Assembly: GCF_003331055.1 (NCBI RefSeq)
Contig: NZ_PUQD01000018.1
Span: forward strand, 1-64,000
Origin: Pseudomonas sp. AFG_SD02_1510_Pfu_092
GTDB lineage: Bacteria; Pseudomonadota; Gammaproteobacteria; Pseudomonadales; Pseudomonadaceae
Length of the DNA: 64,000 nt
Reading direction: 5' to 3'
This document shows, in pieces, positions 17,967 through 26,241 of the stretch. The translations under genes and the position numbers were made by a program. The notes under the pieces were generated by a model. The model did no database searches and was not told where the DNA came from. It saw only the letters and a program-made list of their open reading frames with translations. The first letter of the stretch is position 1. The number at the start of each line of letters is the position of its first letter.

Positions 17967-18753
17967 AACCCCTCTTTCTGCGCCCCGAGACGGTCAGCCC
18001 CAGGAACATGATGACCATACTGACCACCGCGACCAGTACCAGCGATGGCAGTACCTGATGCAGGGATAGGCGGAACTCCTTGGCGGTGTACCCTTTGGCG
18101 TAGCCGCCGATCACCACGTAGCCGTATTTCCCGGACGCTGCGCGCTCGGTGAATTCGACCTGGGAGGGCCGTTGTGCGTCGCGGCTGTCCCCCTCGCTCC
18201 AGATATACAAGTCGTTGAATTCCAGTAGCAACGTCAGGCCGTCCTGGAAAGCACGCAGTTCGTCACGCAGCGGCCGACCGTACGCGGTTGCAATTACCCC
18301 GGGGTCGTTTTGCGGTCTCTGGATCTTGATGATCGCTGCGTTAGGCGACGACGGAGCGTCGAATGCCAGCTCCGTCTGCCGTGCGGACTGCGAGAAAGCC
18401 GAGTTATAGGCCAGAGGGTCCATATCGGTCGTACAATAGGCTTGTCGGTCGCGGGTGAGCACCAGCGAACGAAGATGCGGACTGTTGGCCACTCGCTGCT
18501 CCAGCGCATCGAACACTTCGACACAGGGTTGGCCTGCCAAGGGCTGGATCATTTCCAGGTCGGCCTCCATGCGGCCTATTGCCTGGTCGATGCTGAACAC
18601 TGCCTCCTGAACAGAAACCTTGGCGTTCTCCTCAAGTTTTCTCCCCAGCTGATAATCCATCATCATTAACCCGGATAGCACTGGAGTTAGGCCGATGGCC
18701 AGTGTCAACAGTAAATTCCGCCAGTTAGTGCCAAGGGTGGGTACTTCTGCCAT
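17965..18753 (-). CDS. stand-alone CSS-motif membrane protein lacking an EAL domain
   Basis: This gene encodes 262 residues. The protein starts MAEVPTLGTN and has a first helix at about residues 15-33. The periplasmic CSS-type domain has Cys in GQPCVEV and a second Cys in AYCTTDMD, where the CSS triplet is CTT. A second helix lies near 235-255. It ends six residues later (GRRKRG), exactly where an EAL domain would begin in full-length relatives such as the gene at 14966-16552. No EAL remnant is visible downstream in any frame; the sequence runs directly into the hpd terminator. It is therefore a sensor without output, perhaps a dimerisation partner that modulates a full CSS-EAL enzyme. The next upstream gene (DJ-1) is on the same strand with its own terminator. 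Confidence 0.8.
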   Translation of the reverse strand: MAEVPTLGTNWRNLLLTLAIGLTPVLSGLMMMDYQLGRKLEENAKVSVQEAVFSIDQAIGRMEADLEMIQPLAGQPCVEVFDALEQRVANSPHLRSLVLTRDRQAYCTTDMDPLAYNSAFSQSARQTELAFDAPSSPNAAIIKIQRPQNDPGVIATAYGRPLRDELRAFQDGLTLLLEFNDLYIWSEGDSRDAQRPSQVEFTERAASGKYGYVVIGGYAKGYTAKEFRLSLHQVLPSLVLVAVVSMVIMFLGLTVSGRRKRG

Positions 18754-18858
18754 AGGACCGCCGCTCCGTTGAAACTTGCTGTTCGGGTTGAACAGGTGAG
18801 CGCTGATGCTATGAACTCGATGACGCGTCGGCTGTAAGCCATGCGTGGTGCAACATTG

Positions 18859-18891
18859 AAGAAAAGCAGATCTCCGTTGTCAGCTTTTCTT
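18859..18891 (-). terminator. terminator overlapping the stop codon of the DJ-1/PfpI gene
   Basis: A perfect inverted repeat, AAGAAAAGC and GCTTTTCTT, with a 15-nt loop. On the minus strand the left arm encodes the last three residues (KKS) of the DJ-1 protein, and the right arm supplies the U-rich tail. Confidence 0.6.
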
Positions 18892-19566
18892 CAGTCTGGC
18901 GAGCACCGTTTTTGCCAGCAGCGCCGTGGACGCGGGGTTCTGCCCGGTGATCAGCCGATCATCTTCGATCACGAAAGGTTGCCACGGGTCTTCATGCTTG
19001 CTGTAGCGGCCGCCCCGGGCGCGCAGCTCGTTTTCGGTGAGAAAGGGGACCACCTTGTCCAGCTCGGCGAGCTTTTCCTCGGTGTTGGAGAAACCGGTCA
19101 CCTGACGGTCTTTCAGCAGCAGGCTGTTGTCACTGAGTTTGATGTTGAGCAGGCCGACGACGCCGTGGCAGACAGCGGCGACAATACCCTGGTTTTCGTA
19201 GACCCGGCGTGCCAGGTCCTGAAGCGGCTGATTGTCGGCAAAGTCATACATGACGCCGTGCCCGCCGGTGTAATAGATGACGTTGTATTCTTCGGCCTTC
19301 ACCTGGCCAGGGCTCGAGGTGCTGCCCAGGCGCGACATGAAAGCCTTGTCGTCATACCATTGCCAGTCCAGCTCGGGAGCCATCGGCAGACTGTGCGGGT
19401 CGACGGGAACATAACCGCCCAAGGGGCTGACATAATCGACCGTGTAGCCGGCCTTTTCCACCTCCGCGACAAAATGCACGGCTTCTCCCAGCCACAACCC
19501 CGTCGCCCGTTTCAGGGTCGGATACTTGGCTGTGTTGGTCAGCACCACCAGCATTTTCTTGCTCAT
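18880..19566 (-). CDS. DJ-1/PfpI family protein (type 1 glutamine amidotransferase-like, Hsp31 type)
   Basis: This gene encodes 228 residues with an N-terminal Rossmann-like strand (MLVVLTNTAKYP). The nucleophile elbow AAVCHGVVGLL contains the conserved cysteine. Other DJ-1 elements are YYTGGHGVMYDF and ITGQNPASTALLA. Relatives act as Hsp31-type holdases, glyoxalase III or deglycases, so the exact activity is open. The start is ATG 19566 (MSKKMLVVL), two codons inside a possible earlier GTG start. It is cytosolic, with no signal peptide. It is transcribed away from the divergent hybrid histidine kinase gene, with about 180 bp between them. Confidence 0.88.
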   Translation of the reverse strand: MSKKMLVVLTNTAKYPTLKRATGLWLGEAVHFVAEVEKAGYTVDYVSPLGGYVPVDPHSLPMAPELDWQWYDDKAFMSRLGSTSSPGQVKAEEYNVIYYTGGHGVMYDFADNQPLQDLARRVYENQGIVAAVCHGVVGLLNIKLSDNSLLLKDRQVTGFSNTEEKLAELDKVVPFLTENELRARGGRYSKHEDPWQPFVIEDDRLITGQNPASTALLAKTVLARLKKS

Positions 19567-19745
19567 GACCACGCTCCCGTCGGCAACCTGAATGGGCCGT
19601 TGCTCCCTGGCCCGAGGGAAAACCTAATGAGCATAGCTGGCTGATGCAAGTACGCCATGGTGCGCGGCGTGTCCTGTGCTAACGTGAACGACAATCACGG
19701 GGCGCCCGTAATCTTTCCTGAGTCACGCATGCCGGAGTCACGATA

Positions 19746-21812
19746 GTGGTCGCAAACGGTACGCCGCGCGAACCTGCGCCGCAGGTCATCCTGCAACCAC
19801 CGGGGTTGGTACCGCTCGCCACGATGGGCGAACGGATCGTACAATTCGACTGGGCACGCACCTCGCTCGGGCCGTTGCCGCGCTGGCCGGCCTCGCTACG
19901 TATCGCCGTCGACATGATGCACCTGTCGCCGTTCCCCTGTGCCGTGGTCTGGGGCCCCGACCTCAGCGTGATCCACAACGACCGCTACCGGGCGTTGCGG
20001 CCGGTAGCCCCGGATGCGTTGGGCATGGCTTTCGACACCCTGTGGCGCGATGTCTGGCCGGCGCTGGGGCCATGGGTATTCAAGGCGCTTGAAGGGCGGT
20101 CGAGTTTTGTCGAAGACCCGCCGCTGCGTATCGTCTGTGGCGAAGAGAGCGAACTGCTGTGGTGTGCATTCGGCTATGCGCCGCTGCACGACGAGCTGGG
20201 CAACGTCGCGGGTTTTCTGCATACCGTGATCGAGACCGCCGCCAGCGTCGAGGCGCACCGCCATTGGCGCGAGCAGGCGCAGGGCTTCGAGCGCCAGGTC
20301 GAGCAGCATGTGCTGGAGCGCGAACAGTTCTGGCAATTGTCGCGCGATGCGATGATGAGCGTTACCCCCGACCTCAAGGTGCAGGCCGCCAACCCTGCCT
20401 GGTACCGTGTTCTGGGCTGGAGCGAAGAGCAGGTGCGCGGTACGCCGGTTCTGGAACTGGTGCATCCGGCCGACCGCGCCGAAGTGCAGGTAGCCGTGTC
20501 CGGTTTCCTCCAGTACAGCAACACCGAGCAACTGGAAACCCGCCTGCGTCATCGCGATGGCCACTACCACTGGTTTCGCTGGAGCGCCCGTTTCGATGGC
20601 CGCCTGCTGACGGCGGTTGGCCGGGACATCAGCGAAGACCGTGAGGAGGCTGCGCGTCAATCCAAGGCGTTGATGCGCAACCACGAGCGCCTTGAGGTGG
20701 TTGGCCAGCTGGCCGGCGGCATGGGCCACGAAATGAACAACCTGCTGTCGGGTATCGGCGGTAGCCTCGAACTGCTGCAACGGCGCTTGCAGGAAGGACG
20801 ACTGGAACGGGTAGACGCCTACGTCGAGGTGGCGCGTGATTCGGTGCAGCGCGCCATGGAACTGACCCATCGCCTGTTAGCGTTTTCCCATCATCAACCG
20901 CTGGCCCCCAAGCCGCTCGACTTCAATCGGCAATTGCGCCTGAGCGAACCGCTGTTGCGCAGCGCGCTCGGCGCAGAAATGCGGTTGCACTGGCAACTGG
21001 ATGTCGCCCCCTGGGCGGTAAGCCTCGACGTACCTCAGCTTGAAAATGCCTTGATCAACCTCTGCACCAATGCGCGTGAAGCGTGCCTGGGGCGGGGCAA
21101 TGTCACGTTGTGCAGCGTCAACAAGCGGCTGACGGCCTGTTTTCCGGATGAGAATGGCTTGCCGCCAGGCGATTACGTTGCCCTGCATGTCGAGGACGAT
21201 GGCCATGGCATGCCGGCCGCGGACATTGCCAAGGCCTTCGAGCCGTTCTTCACCACCAAACCGGTCGGGCGCGGCTCCGGGCTCGGGTTGTCGATGGTGT
21301 ATGGTTTTGTCGGCCAGTCGGGGGGCTACGTCTGGATCGAGTCGGCCCCCAACCAGGGCACCCGGGTCTCGATGCTGTTTCCCAGGTGCCATGACCCGGT
21401 GCTCGAAGCACCCGAGCCGCCGCAGCTTGCGCAGGGCATGGCCCAGGGCGAGCGGGTGTTGCTGGTGGATGATGAACTGGGTTTACGTGGGGTCATGGTC
21501 GAGTACCTGACCGAGCGTGGCTTCCGGGTCACCGAGGTGGGCGATGCCAATAGTGCGCTGGAGCGCTTCCGCCATGACGGGCCGTTCGACCTGGTGATTA
21601 CCGACATCGGCCTGCCTGGCGGCTTCAGTGGCCGCCAGGTGGCCAAGGCCATGCGCATGCAGCTGCCGCAGCAGAAGATCCTGTTCATCACCGGTTATGC
21701 CGATCAGCCGATCGAAGCACAGCTGCTCGAACAGCCGGGCACGGCATTGATGAACAAGCCGTTCCCACTGGCGCAGCTTGCCGACCAGGCCTTACGCATG
21801 CTCGAGGGCTGA
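19746..21812 (+). CDS. PAS-containing hybrid sensor histidine kinase
   Basis: This gene encodes 688 residues with no transmembrane segment, so it is a soluble sensor kinase. Two PAS-like segments lie at about residues 45-160 and 195-300 (FWQLSRDAMMSVTPDL, then RHRDGHYHWFRW). The phosphoacceptor box GGMGHEMNNLLSGIGG sits near residue 330. The ATPase domain has LENALINLCTNAREA, VEDDGHGMPA and GSGLGLSMVYGF. The C-terminal receiver is at about 560-685, with the aspartate in LVITDIGLPGG. The start is GTG 19746 with GGAG 8 bases before it. The phosphorelay partner and stimulus are unknown. The gene converges on a second hybrid kinase with a very similar ATPase-receiver half and only 6 bp between stops, which suggests an ancestral duplication. 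Confidence 0.92.
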   Translation: MVANGTPREPAPQVILQPPGLVPLATMGERIVQFDWARTSLGPLPRWPASLRIAVDMMHLSPFPCAVVWGPDLSVIHNDRYRALRPVAPDALGMAFDTLWRDVWPALGPWVFKALEGRSSFVEDPPLRIVCGEESELLWCAFGYAPLHDELGNVAGFLHTVIETAASVEAHRHWREQAQGFERQVEQHVLEREQFWQLSRDAMMSVTPDLKVQAANPAWYRVLGWSEEQVRGTPVLELVHPADRAEVQVAVSGFLQYSNTEQLETRLRHRDGHYHWFRWSARFDGRLLTAVGRDISEDREEAARQSKALMRNHERLEVVGQLAGGMGHEMNNLLSGIGGSLELLQRRLQEGRLERVDAYVEVARDSVQRAMELTHRLLAFSHHQPLAPKPLDFNRQLRLSEPLLRSALGAEMRLHWQLDVAPWAVSLDVPQLENALINLCTNAREACLGRGNVTLCSVNKRLTACFPDENGLPPGDYVALHVEDDGHGMPAADIAKAFEPFFTTKPVGRGSGLGLSMVYGFVGQSGGYVWIESAPNQGTRVSMLFPRCHDPVLEAPEPPQLAQGMAQGERVLLVDDELGLRGVMVEYLTERGFRVTEVGDANSALERFRHDGPFDLVITDIGLPGGFSGRQVAKAMRMQLPQQKILFITGYADQPIEAQLLEQPGTALMNKPFPLAQLADQALRMLEG

Positions 21813-21818
21813 CGGGGT

Positions 21819-23447
21819 TCAAGGTTCGCCGAGTATCTGGCTCACCTGCGCCTGCAGTTGCTTCAGCTCGAAGGGCTTGCAGATCAGGTACATGCCCGCC
21901 TCGAGAAAACCCTCGCGGGCCATGGCCGTTTCCGCGTAGCCGGTGATGAACAGCACCGGCAAGTGCGGGTTCAGACTGCGCGCGATTTCGGCCAGCTGGC
22001 GGCCATTCATGCCGGGCAGGCCGACGTCACTGATCAGCAGGTCCACCGGTTGTGTCGAGCGCAGCACCTTCAGCCCGTCGTTGGCGTTGGTGGCGCTCTG
22101 GCAGGCGAAGCCATCCTCGCGCAGGGCCTGGCACAGCAACTGGCGAACATTTTCATCGTCCTCGACCACCAGCACGTGACGGCCACGGCTACCTTGCACC
22201 GGTTGTGCCGGGTTGTCCGCTGCTGTGGTCTGGCGAACATGGCGCGGCAGGTACAGATCGACGCGGGTGCCCTGGCCCACCTGGCTGTGCAGGGTGACAT
22301 GGCCGTGCGACTGTTTACTGAAGCCGTAGACCATCGACAGCCCCAGGCCGATGCCCTGGCCGATCGCCTTGGTGCTGAAGAAAGGCTCGAAGGCATGCTC
22401 CAGCGTGCCTTGCGCCATGCCTTGGCCGTTATCGATGATGCGCAGGCGCACGTAGTCACCGGCGCACAGGGCGCCGCCAGCGAATTGCCCGGTGGCGATG
22501 GGCTGGTTACTCGCCTCGATACTGAGCTGGCCACCACTGGGCATGGCTTCGCAGGCGTTGAGCAGCAGGTTGTCGAGGGCTTCCTGCAACTGCTGCTCAT
22601 CGGCTTCGACGGGCCACAGCTGCTTATCGAGGTGTAGCTGCAGGGTCACGGCCGGGTTCAGGCAGGCCTTCAGGCGGTTTCCCTGGAGCAGCTCGTGCAG
22701 GTCGATCCGCTGGCTGTGCAGCGATTGCCGCGACGAGAAGGCCAGCAGGCGGTGGGTCAGGCGGCTGGCGCGCGACACCGCCTCGCGGCCCATGCGTAAC
22801 ATGCTGTCCAGGCCGTCGCTACGGCCCTGGCGCAGGCGCCGCTCGATCAGCTCGAAGCTGCCGCCGATGCTGGTGAGCAGGTTGTTGAAGTCGTGCGCGA
22901 CGCCCCCGGCGAGCTGGCCGATGGCGTCCATCTTGCGCGCCTGATGGCGGGCGAACTCGCTGTGTTCCTGGCTGTGTTCCTGGCTTTCCACTGCAGGTGC
23001 GCGCTGCATGTCCAGGCGTCGCTGCAGTTCCAGCAACTGGTCGCGCACTTGGTACTGGCGGCGTCGGTTGCGCAGGGCAGCCCTGGCCATATGAAGCAGC
23101 TGGGCATGCTCGAACGGGGCCGGCAGCAGTGCCAGAGTGCCCCGCGCAGGGTAGGGGGAGCCTGCGGTTGTCGGGCTGCCTTGGGGGATCAGCAGAATGG
23201 GCAGGTCAGACCAGATCGGTTGCTGGTCGAGGTAGGCCTGCAGCGATGCGCCTGGGGCCTGTTTGAACAGGTGCTCGGCGATCATCACCAGGCCAGCGCC
23301 TTCGCCCAGGCAGGCCAGCAGGTGGTCCAGGTCGACCGGGCACAGGCAGTCAATGCCGGCGCTGGCTAGCAGGCGCGCGGTGTCCGCCGCTAATGGCGCG
23401 GGCGCCAGAATCAGGGCACGTTCGTCCAGCGCCAACGAACTGGCCAA
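21819..23447 (-). CDS. hybrid sensor histidine kinase with N-terminal pseudo-receiver-like domain
   Basis: This gene encodes 542 residues. I choose the TTG start at 23447 because AGGAGA lies six bases before it; the frame is open to a GTG at 23480. The N-terminal 130 residues or so look like a degenerate receiver or sensor domain (ALILAPAPLAADTARLLASA). The phosphoacceptor box is GGVAHDFNNLLTSIGG. The ATPase motifs are LDNLLLNACEA, IIDNGQGMAQ and GIGLGLSMVYGF. A C-terminal receiver has its aspartate in LLISDVGLPGMNG. It is soluble. It converges with the PAS kinase at 19746-21812 and shares its kinase-receiver layout. The target pathway is unknown. Confidence 0.9.
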   Translation of the reverse strand: MASSLALDERALILAPAPLAADTARLLASAGIDCLCPVDLDHLLACLGEGAGLVMIAEHLFKQAPGASLQAYLDQQPIWSDLPILLIPQGSPTTAGSPYPARGTLALLPAPFEHAQLLHMARAALRNRRRQYQVRDQLLELQRRLDMQRAPAVESQEHSQEHSEFARHQARKMDAIGQLAGGVAHDFNNLLTSIGGSFELIERRLRQGRSDGLDSMLRMGREAVSRASRLTHRLLAFSSRQSLHSQRIDLHELLQGNRLKACLNPAVTLQLHLDKQLWPVEADEQQLQEALDNLLLNACEAMPSGGQLSIEASNQPIATGQFAGGALCAGDYVRLRIIDNGQGMAQGTLEHAFEPFFSTKAIGQGIGLGLSMVYGFSKQSHGHVTLHSQVGQGTRVDLYLPRHVRQTTAADNPAQPVQGSRGRHVLVVEDDENVRQLLCQALREDGFACQSATNANDGLKVLRSTQPVDLLISDVGLPGMNGRQLAEIARSLNPHLPVLFITGYAETAMAREGFLEAGMYLICKPFELKQLQAQVSQILGEP

Positions 23448-23526
23448 AACGACTCTCCTGTAAGGTGGTCCGATACTCACTGGACCCTGGGCAGGATGCC
23501 AAGGTTCAAAAAGATCGGACGTCCCG

Positions 23527-24582
23527 CTACAGGCCCTGTTGCAGTACGGGATCGTCCGGGTTCTGCCGCTCCAGCTCGGCCAGCAGCACTTGCACGTTCT
23601 GCAGTTGGCCGGTTTCTTTCCAGTACTGGATCAGCAGCACCCGCGCCCGGCGGTTGGCCGGCTGGCGGTTGAGCACGGTTTCCAGCTGCTTCTGCGCGGC
23701 GTCGAGTTGCTCCAGTTCATGCAGGGTGACCGCCAGGGTGTAGCGGTAGTCGGCGTTGTCCGGGTCCAGTTCGACGGCGCGGGACAATGCCAGCAAGGCG
23801 TATTCGCGCTGTTCATGGCGGTTGAGCCAGAGCCCCAGCTCGTATTGCAGGAAGGCAGAATCCGGGCTGGATGCAAGGGCCTTGGCCAGCACCTGGCGCG
23901 AAGCATCGTGATGGCCCTGGCGCTCGAGCAGGCGTACCTGCGTCGCCAGGGCGTCGAGGTTGCCGGGGGCTACCTGCAGGGCGCGTTGCAGGGCGTTGGC
24001 GGCCAGGGTGTAGTCGTTTTCGTGCAGGTACAGGCGCGCCAGGTGGACCTGCGCGTCGGCATCTTCGGGTTGCTGTTCGAGCGTTTGCTGGTAGTGCTCG
24101 AGGGCCGTTTGCAGCGGGCCGAAATACAGGCCGATGGCGTCGGGATCGAGCCCCAGCAGGGCATCCACGGCGGCAAAGCGCACGCTTTGCTCATCGTCGT
24201 CCAGCAGCGGGCCGAGCACCAGGCTGCGTTGCGCTGGTGGCAGCAAGCGGCGGATGCCGGCAATCGCTGCCCGGCGCACCATGGGGTCGGCGTGTTCCAG
24301 GTCCTGGCGGGCGAGCTTCAATGCCTGTGGCGAGGGGTAGTTGGGCAGTTCGGCGTACAAGGCAGCACGGCGGATGGGCGGCAGGTCGGTACGTTGCAAC
24401 TGCTGATACAGCACCCGCGCAGCACCGGGCTGGCCGTCATGCGCCTGGCGCAAGGCCTTGGCATAGCTGTGCGGGGGCAGGATGGGCGGGGCGGGCTGGT
24501 CGTCGTGCCACAGGTAGCCGAACAGGGCCGATACCAGGATCAACAGCAGCAGGGCGATCAGGTAGCGGTTGCGTCTGGGCAT
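23527..24582 (-). CDS. membrane-anchored HEAT/TPR-repeat protein (CcmI/CycH-like C-terminal half)
   Basis: This gene encodes 351 residues. One N-terminal transmembrane helix (YLIALLLLILVSALFGYLW) follows a positively charged start (MPRRNR), so the rest probably faces the periplasm. Residues 75-140 look like HEAT-type helices (DPMVRRAAIAGIRRLL, SVRFAAVDALLG). Residues 150-345 are five to six TPR units (for example AQVHLARLYLHENDYTLAANA). The TPR half resembles the heme-ligation chaperone CcmI/CycH, but no cytochrome c maturation genes are adjacent, so I assign only a scaffold role. The start is ATG 24582; an upstream open extension runs through a REP element and is not coding. Confidence 0.8.
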   Translation of the reverse strand: MPRRNRYLIALLLLILVSALFGYLWHDDQPAPPILPPHSYAKALRQAHDGQPGAARVLYQQLQRTDLPPIRRAALYAELPNYPSPQALKLARQDLEHADPMVRRAAIAGIRRLLPPAQRSLVLGPLLDDDEQSVRFAAVDALLGLDPDAIGLYFGPLQTALEHYQQTLEQQPEDADAQVHLARLYLHENDYTLAANALQRALQVAPGNLDALATQVRLLERQGHHDASRQVLAKALASSPDSAFLQYELGLWLNRHEQREYALLALSRAVELDPDNADYRYTLAVTLHELEQLDAAQKQLETVLNRQPANRRARVLLIQYWKETGQLQNVQVLLAELERQNPDDPVLQQGL

Positions 24583-24657
24583 CGGACGTTCCGTGGCGGC
24601 GGGAAGGGCAGAGCTTGGGCCAGCCGGGGGGCAAATGCAACCTGGGGCCTGCCGCCG

Positions 24658-24712
24658 TGCGGTGGATGGCACCGGCTGCGCCGGTGTTCGCGGCCACGGC
24701 CGCTCCCACCGG
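24658..24712. repeat. REP composite element
   Basis: A single composite unit, GATGGCACCGGCTGCGCCGGTG followed by TTCGCGGCCACGGCCGCTCCCAC (written as two segments), lies between the TPR gene and the oprN terminator. Confidence 0.85.
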
Positions 24713-24742
24713 GTATGCGGTGGGGCTGCGCTCGGCGCTGAA

Positions 24743-24775
24743 TAAAAAAGCCCCGCGGACCAAGGCCTGCGGGGC
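24743..24775 (-). terminator. Rho-independent terminator of the mexEF-oprN operon
   Basis: On the minus strand, GCCCCGC-N12-GCGGGGC is followed by TTTTTT, about 50 bp after the oprN stop. Confidence 0.9.
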
Positions 24776-24825
24776 AAACGGTTGGGGGAGGAGCCAACCA
24801 AAGGAGTCGTTGCAAAAGGGCTATG

Positions 24826-26241
24826 TCAGCGCGCGCTGGCCAGCGTCTCTGGCTGCCAGCCACCACCCAGGGCCTTGTAGATCGAGACGATGCCGCGATA
24901 CAGCTCCACCTCGCCCTGGGCCTGTGCATCTTCGGCGCTCAGCCGTTCACGCTCGGCATCGAGCAGCACCAGGTAGTCCACCGTACCCTCGCGATAACGA
25001 ATCGAGGCCAGCTCCGCAGCCTTGCGGCTGGCGTCGCTCTGGCGCATCAGCGACATCAGCCGCTGCTGGGTCTTGTCGTAATCGCTGAAGGCGTTGGCCG
25101 ACTCTTCCAGGGCCAGCAACACCTGCTGTTCGTAACTGGCCAGCGCCCCCTCGGCGTCAGCCTTGGCACCGCGCAGGCGGGCGCGGACGCTACCGAGGTC
25201 GAAAGCCGCCCAGGTGATGCTCGGGCCCAGCGCCCAGGCATTGGCCGCCGAGGCGCCGATCTGCGAACCGCGGGCGGCGGTGAAGCCCAGGAAGCCGCTA
25301 AGGCTGACGCGGGGGAACAGGTCGGCCGTGGCCACACCGACATTGGCAGTGGCTGCCGCCAGCTGGCGTTCGGCGCTGCGGATGTCCGGGCGGCGGCGCA
25401 ACAGTTCACCCGGGTCACCCACCGGCAGCGCCTTGGCAATCGCTGGCAGCGCTTTGGGCGACAGGTCGACGCTGAGCGCCTCGGGGCGCTGGCCGAGCAG
25501 GGTGGCGATACGGTGGCGGGCACGCGCCTGTTCTGCCTGCAGCTGCGGCACGGTGGCTTCGACCCCGGCCAGGCGCGCGTCGGCACGCACCACATCCAGG
25601 TCGTTGCCCACGCCAGCATCGCGCAAGGTTTCGGTGATGGCCCGCGATTCCTGCTGGGTCTTGAGGTTGGCCAGGGCGATCTTCTCGCGCAACTGCGCGC
25701 CGCGCAGCTGGCCGTAGGCATCGACCAGCTCGGCGATCAGGCTGACCTGCAACTGCTGCAGGTCAGCGGCGGCTACCGCCTCCTGGGCCTCGCTGGCTTC
25801 GATCTGGCGCTGGATGCGGCCGAACAGGTCAAGCTCCCAGGCCATGTCCAGGCCCAGGTCGTACCGCTCGCTGTTCACCCGCTGCGTGGTCTGCCCGGGA
25901 ATCTGGCCCTTGCCGAGGTCACTGCTGGCGCGGCTGGTGACCACCGGGAACTGGTCATTCTCGGCGTCTTCACGGATCGAACGCGCCGATTTCAGGCGAG
26001 CGAAGGCCACGCGCAGGTCGCGGTTGCCGTTCAGCGAGGCCTGCACCAACTGGTTCAGCACCGGGTCGTCGAACTGCTGCCACCACAGGCTTTCGAACCG
26101 GCTACGGTCGTAGGCCTTGGCCTGGACATCGCTGGCCAGCTGCGCCGGCGCGGTGGCTGGTGCCTGGTAGTCCGGGCCTACCGCGCAGGCCGCCAGGGCC
26201 AGCGCCAGCAGGCTCGGCGTCAGGGGTTTGAGCAGGTTCAT
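24826..26241 (-). CDS. oprN: outer-membrane efflux channel, OprN type
   Basis: This gene encodes 471 residues. The N-terminus is a lipoprotein signal (LLALALAACAVGPDYQAP, with the lipobox LAAC and the GPDY motif of RND outer-membrane factors). Two repeated TolC-like halves follow, with the GELLRRRPDIRSAERQL signature of the NodT family. It forms the outer-membrane exit duct for the RND pump encoded immediately upstream. The start is ATG 26241, and four bases overlap the mexF stop. It is the last gene of mexEF-oprN and ends at a strong terminator. The assignment to OprN rather than another OMF rests on the operon context and family-like sequence. Confidence 0.92.
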   Translation of the reverse strand: MNLLKPLTPSLLALALAACAVGPDYQAPATAPAQLASDVQAKAYDRSRFESLWWQQFDDPVLNQLVQASLNGNRDLRVAFARLKSARSIREDAENDQFPVVTSRASSDLGKGQIPGQTTQRVNSERYDLGLDMAWELDLFGRIQRQIEASEAQEAVAAADLQQLQVSLIAELVDAYGQLRGAQLREKIALANLKTQQESRAITETLRDAGVGNDLDVVRADARLAGVEATVPQLQAEQARARHRIATLLGQRPEALSVDLSPKALPAIAKALPVGDPGELLRRRPDIRSAERQLAAATANVGVATADLFPRVSLSGFLGFTAARGSQIGASAANAWALGPSITWAAFDLGSVRARLRGAKADAEGALASYEQQVLLALEESANAFSDYDKTQQRLMSLMRQSDASRKAAELASIRYREGTVDYLVLLDAERERLSAEDAQAQGEVELYRGIVSIYKALGGGWQPETLASAR

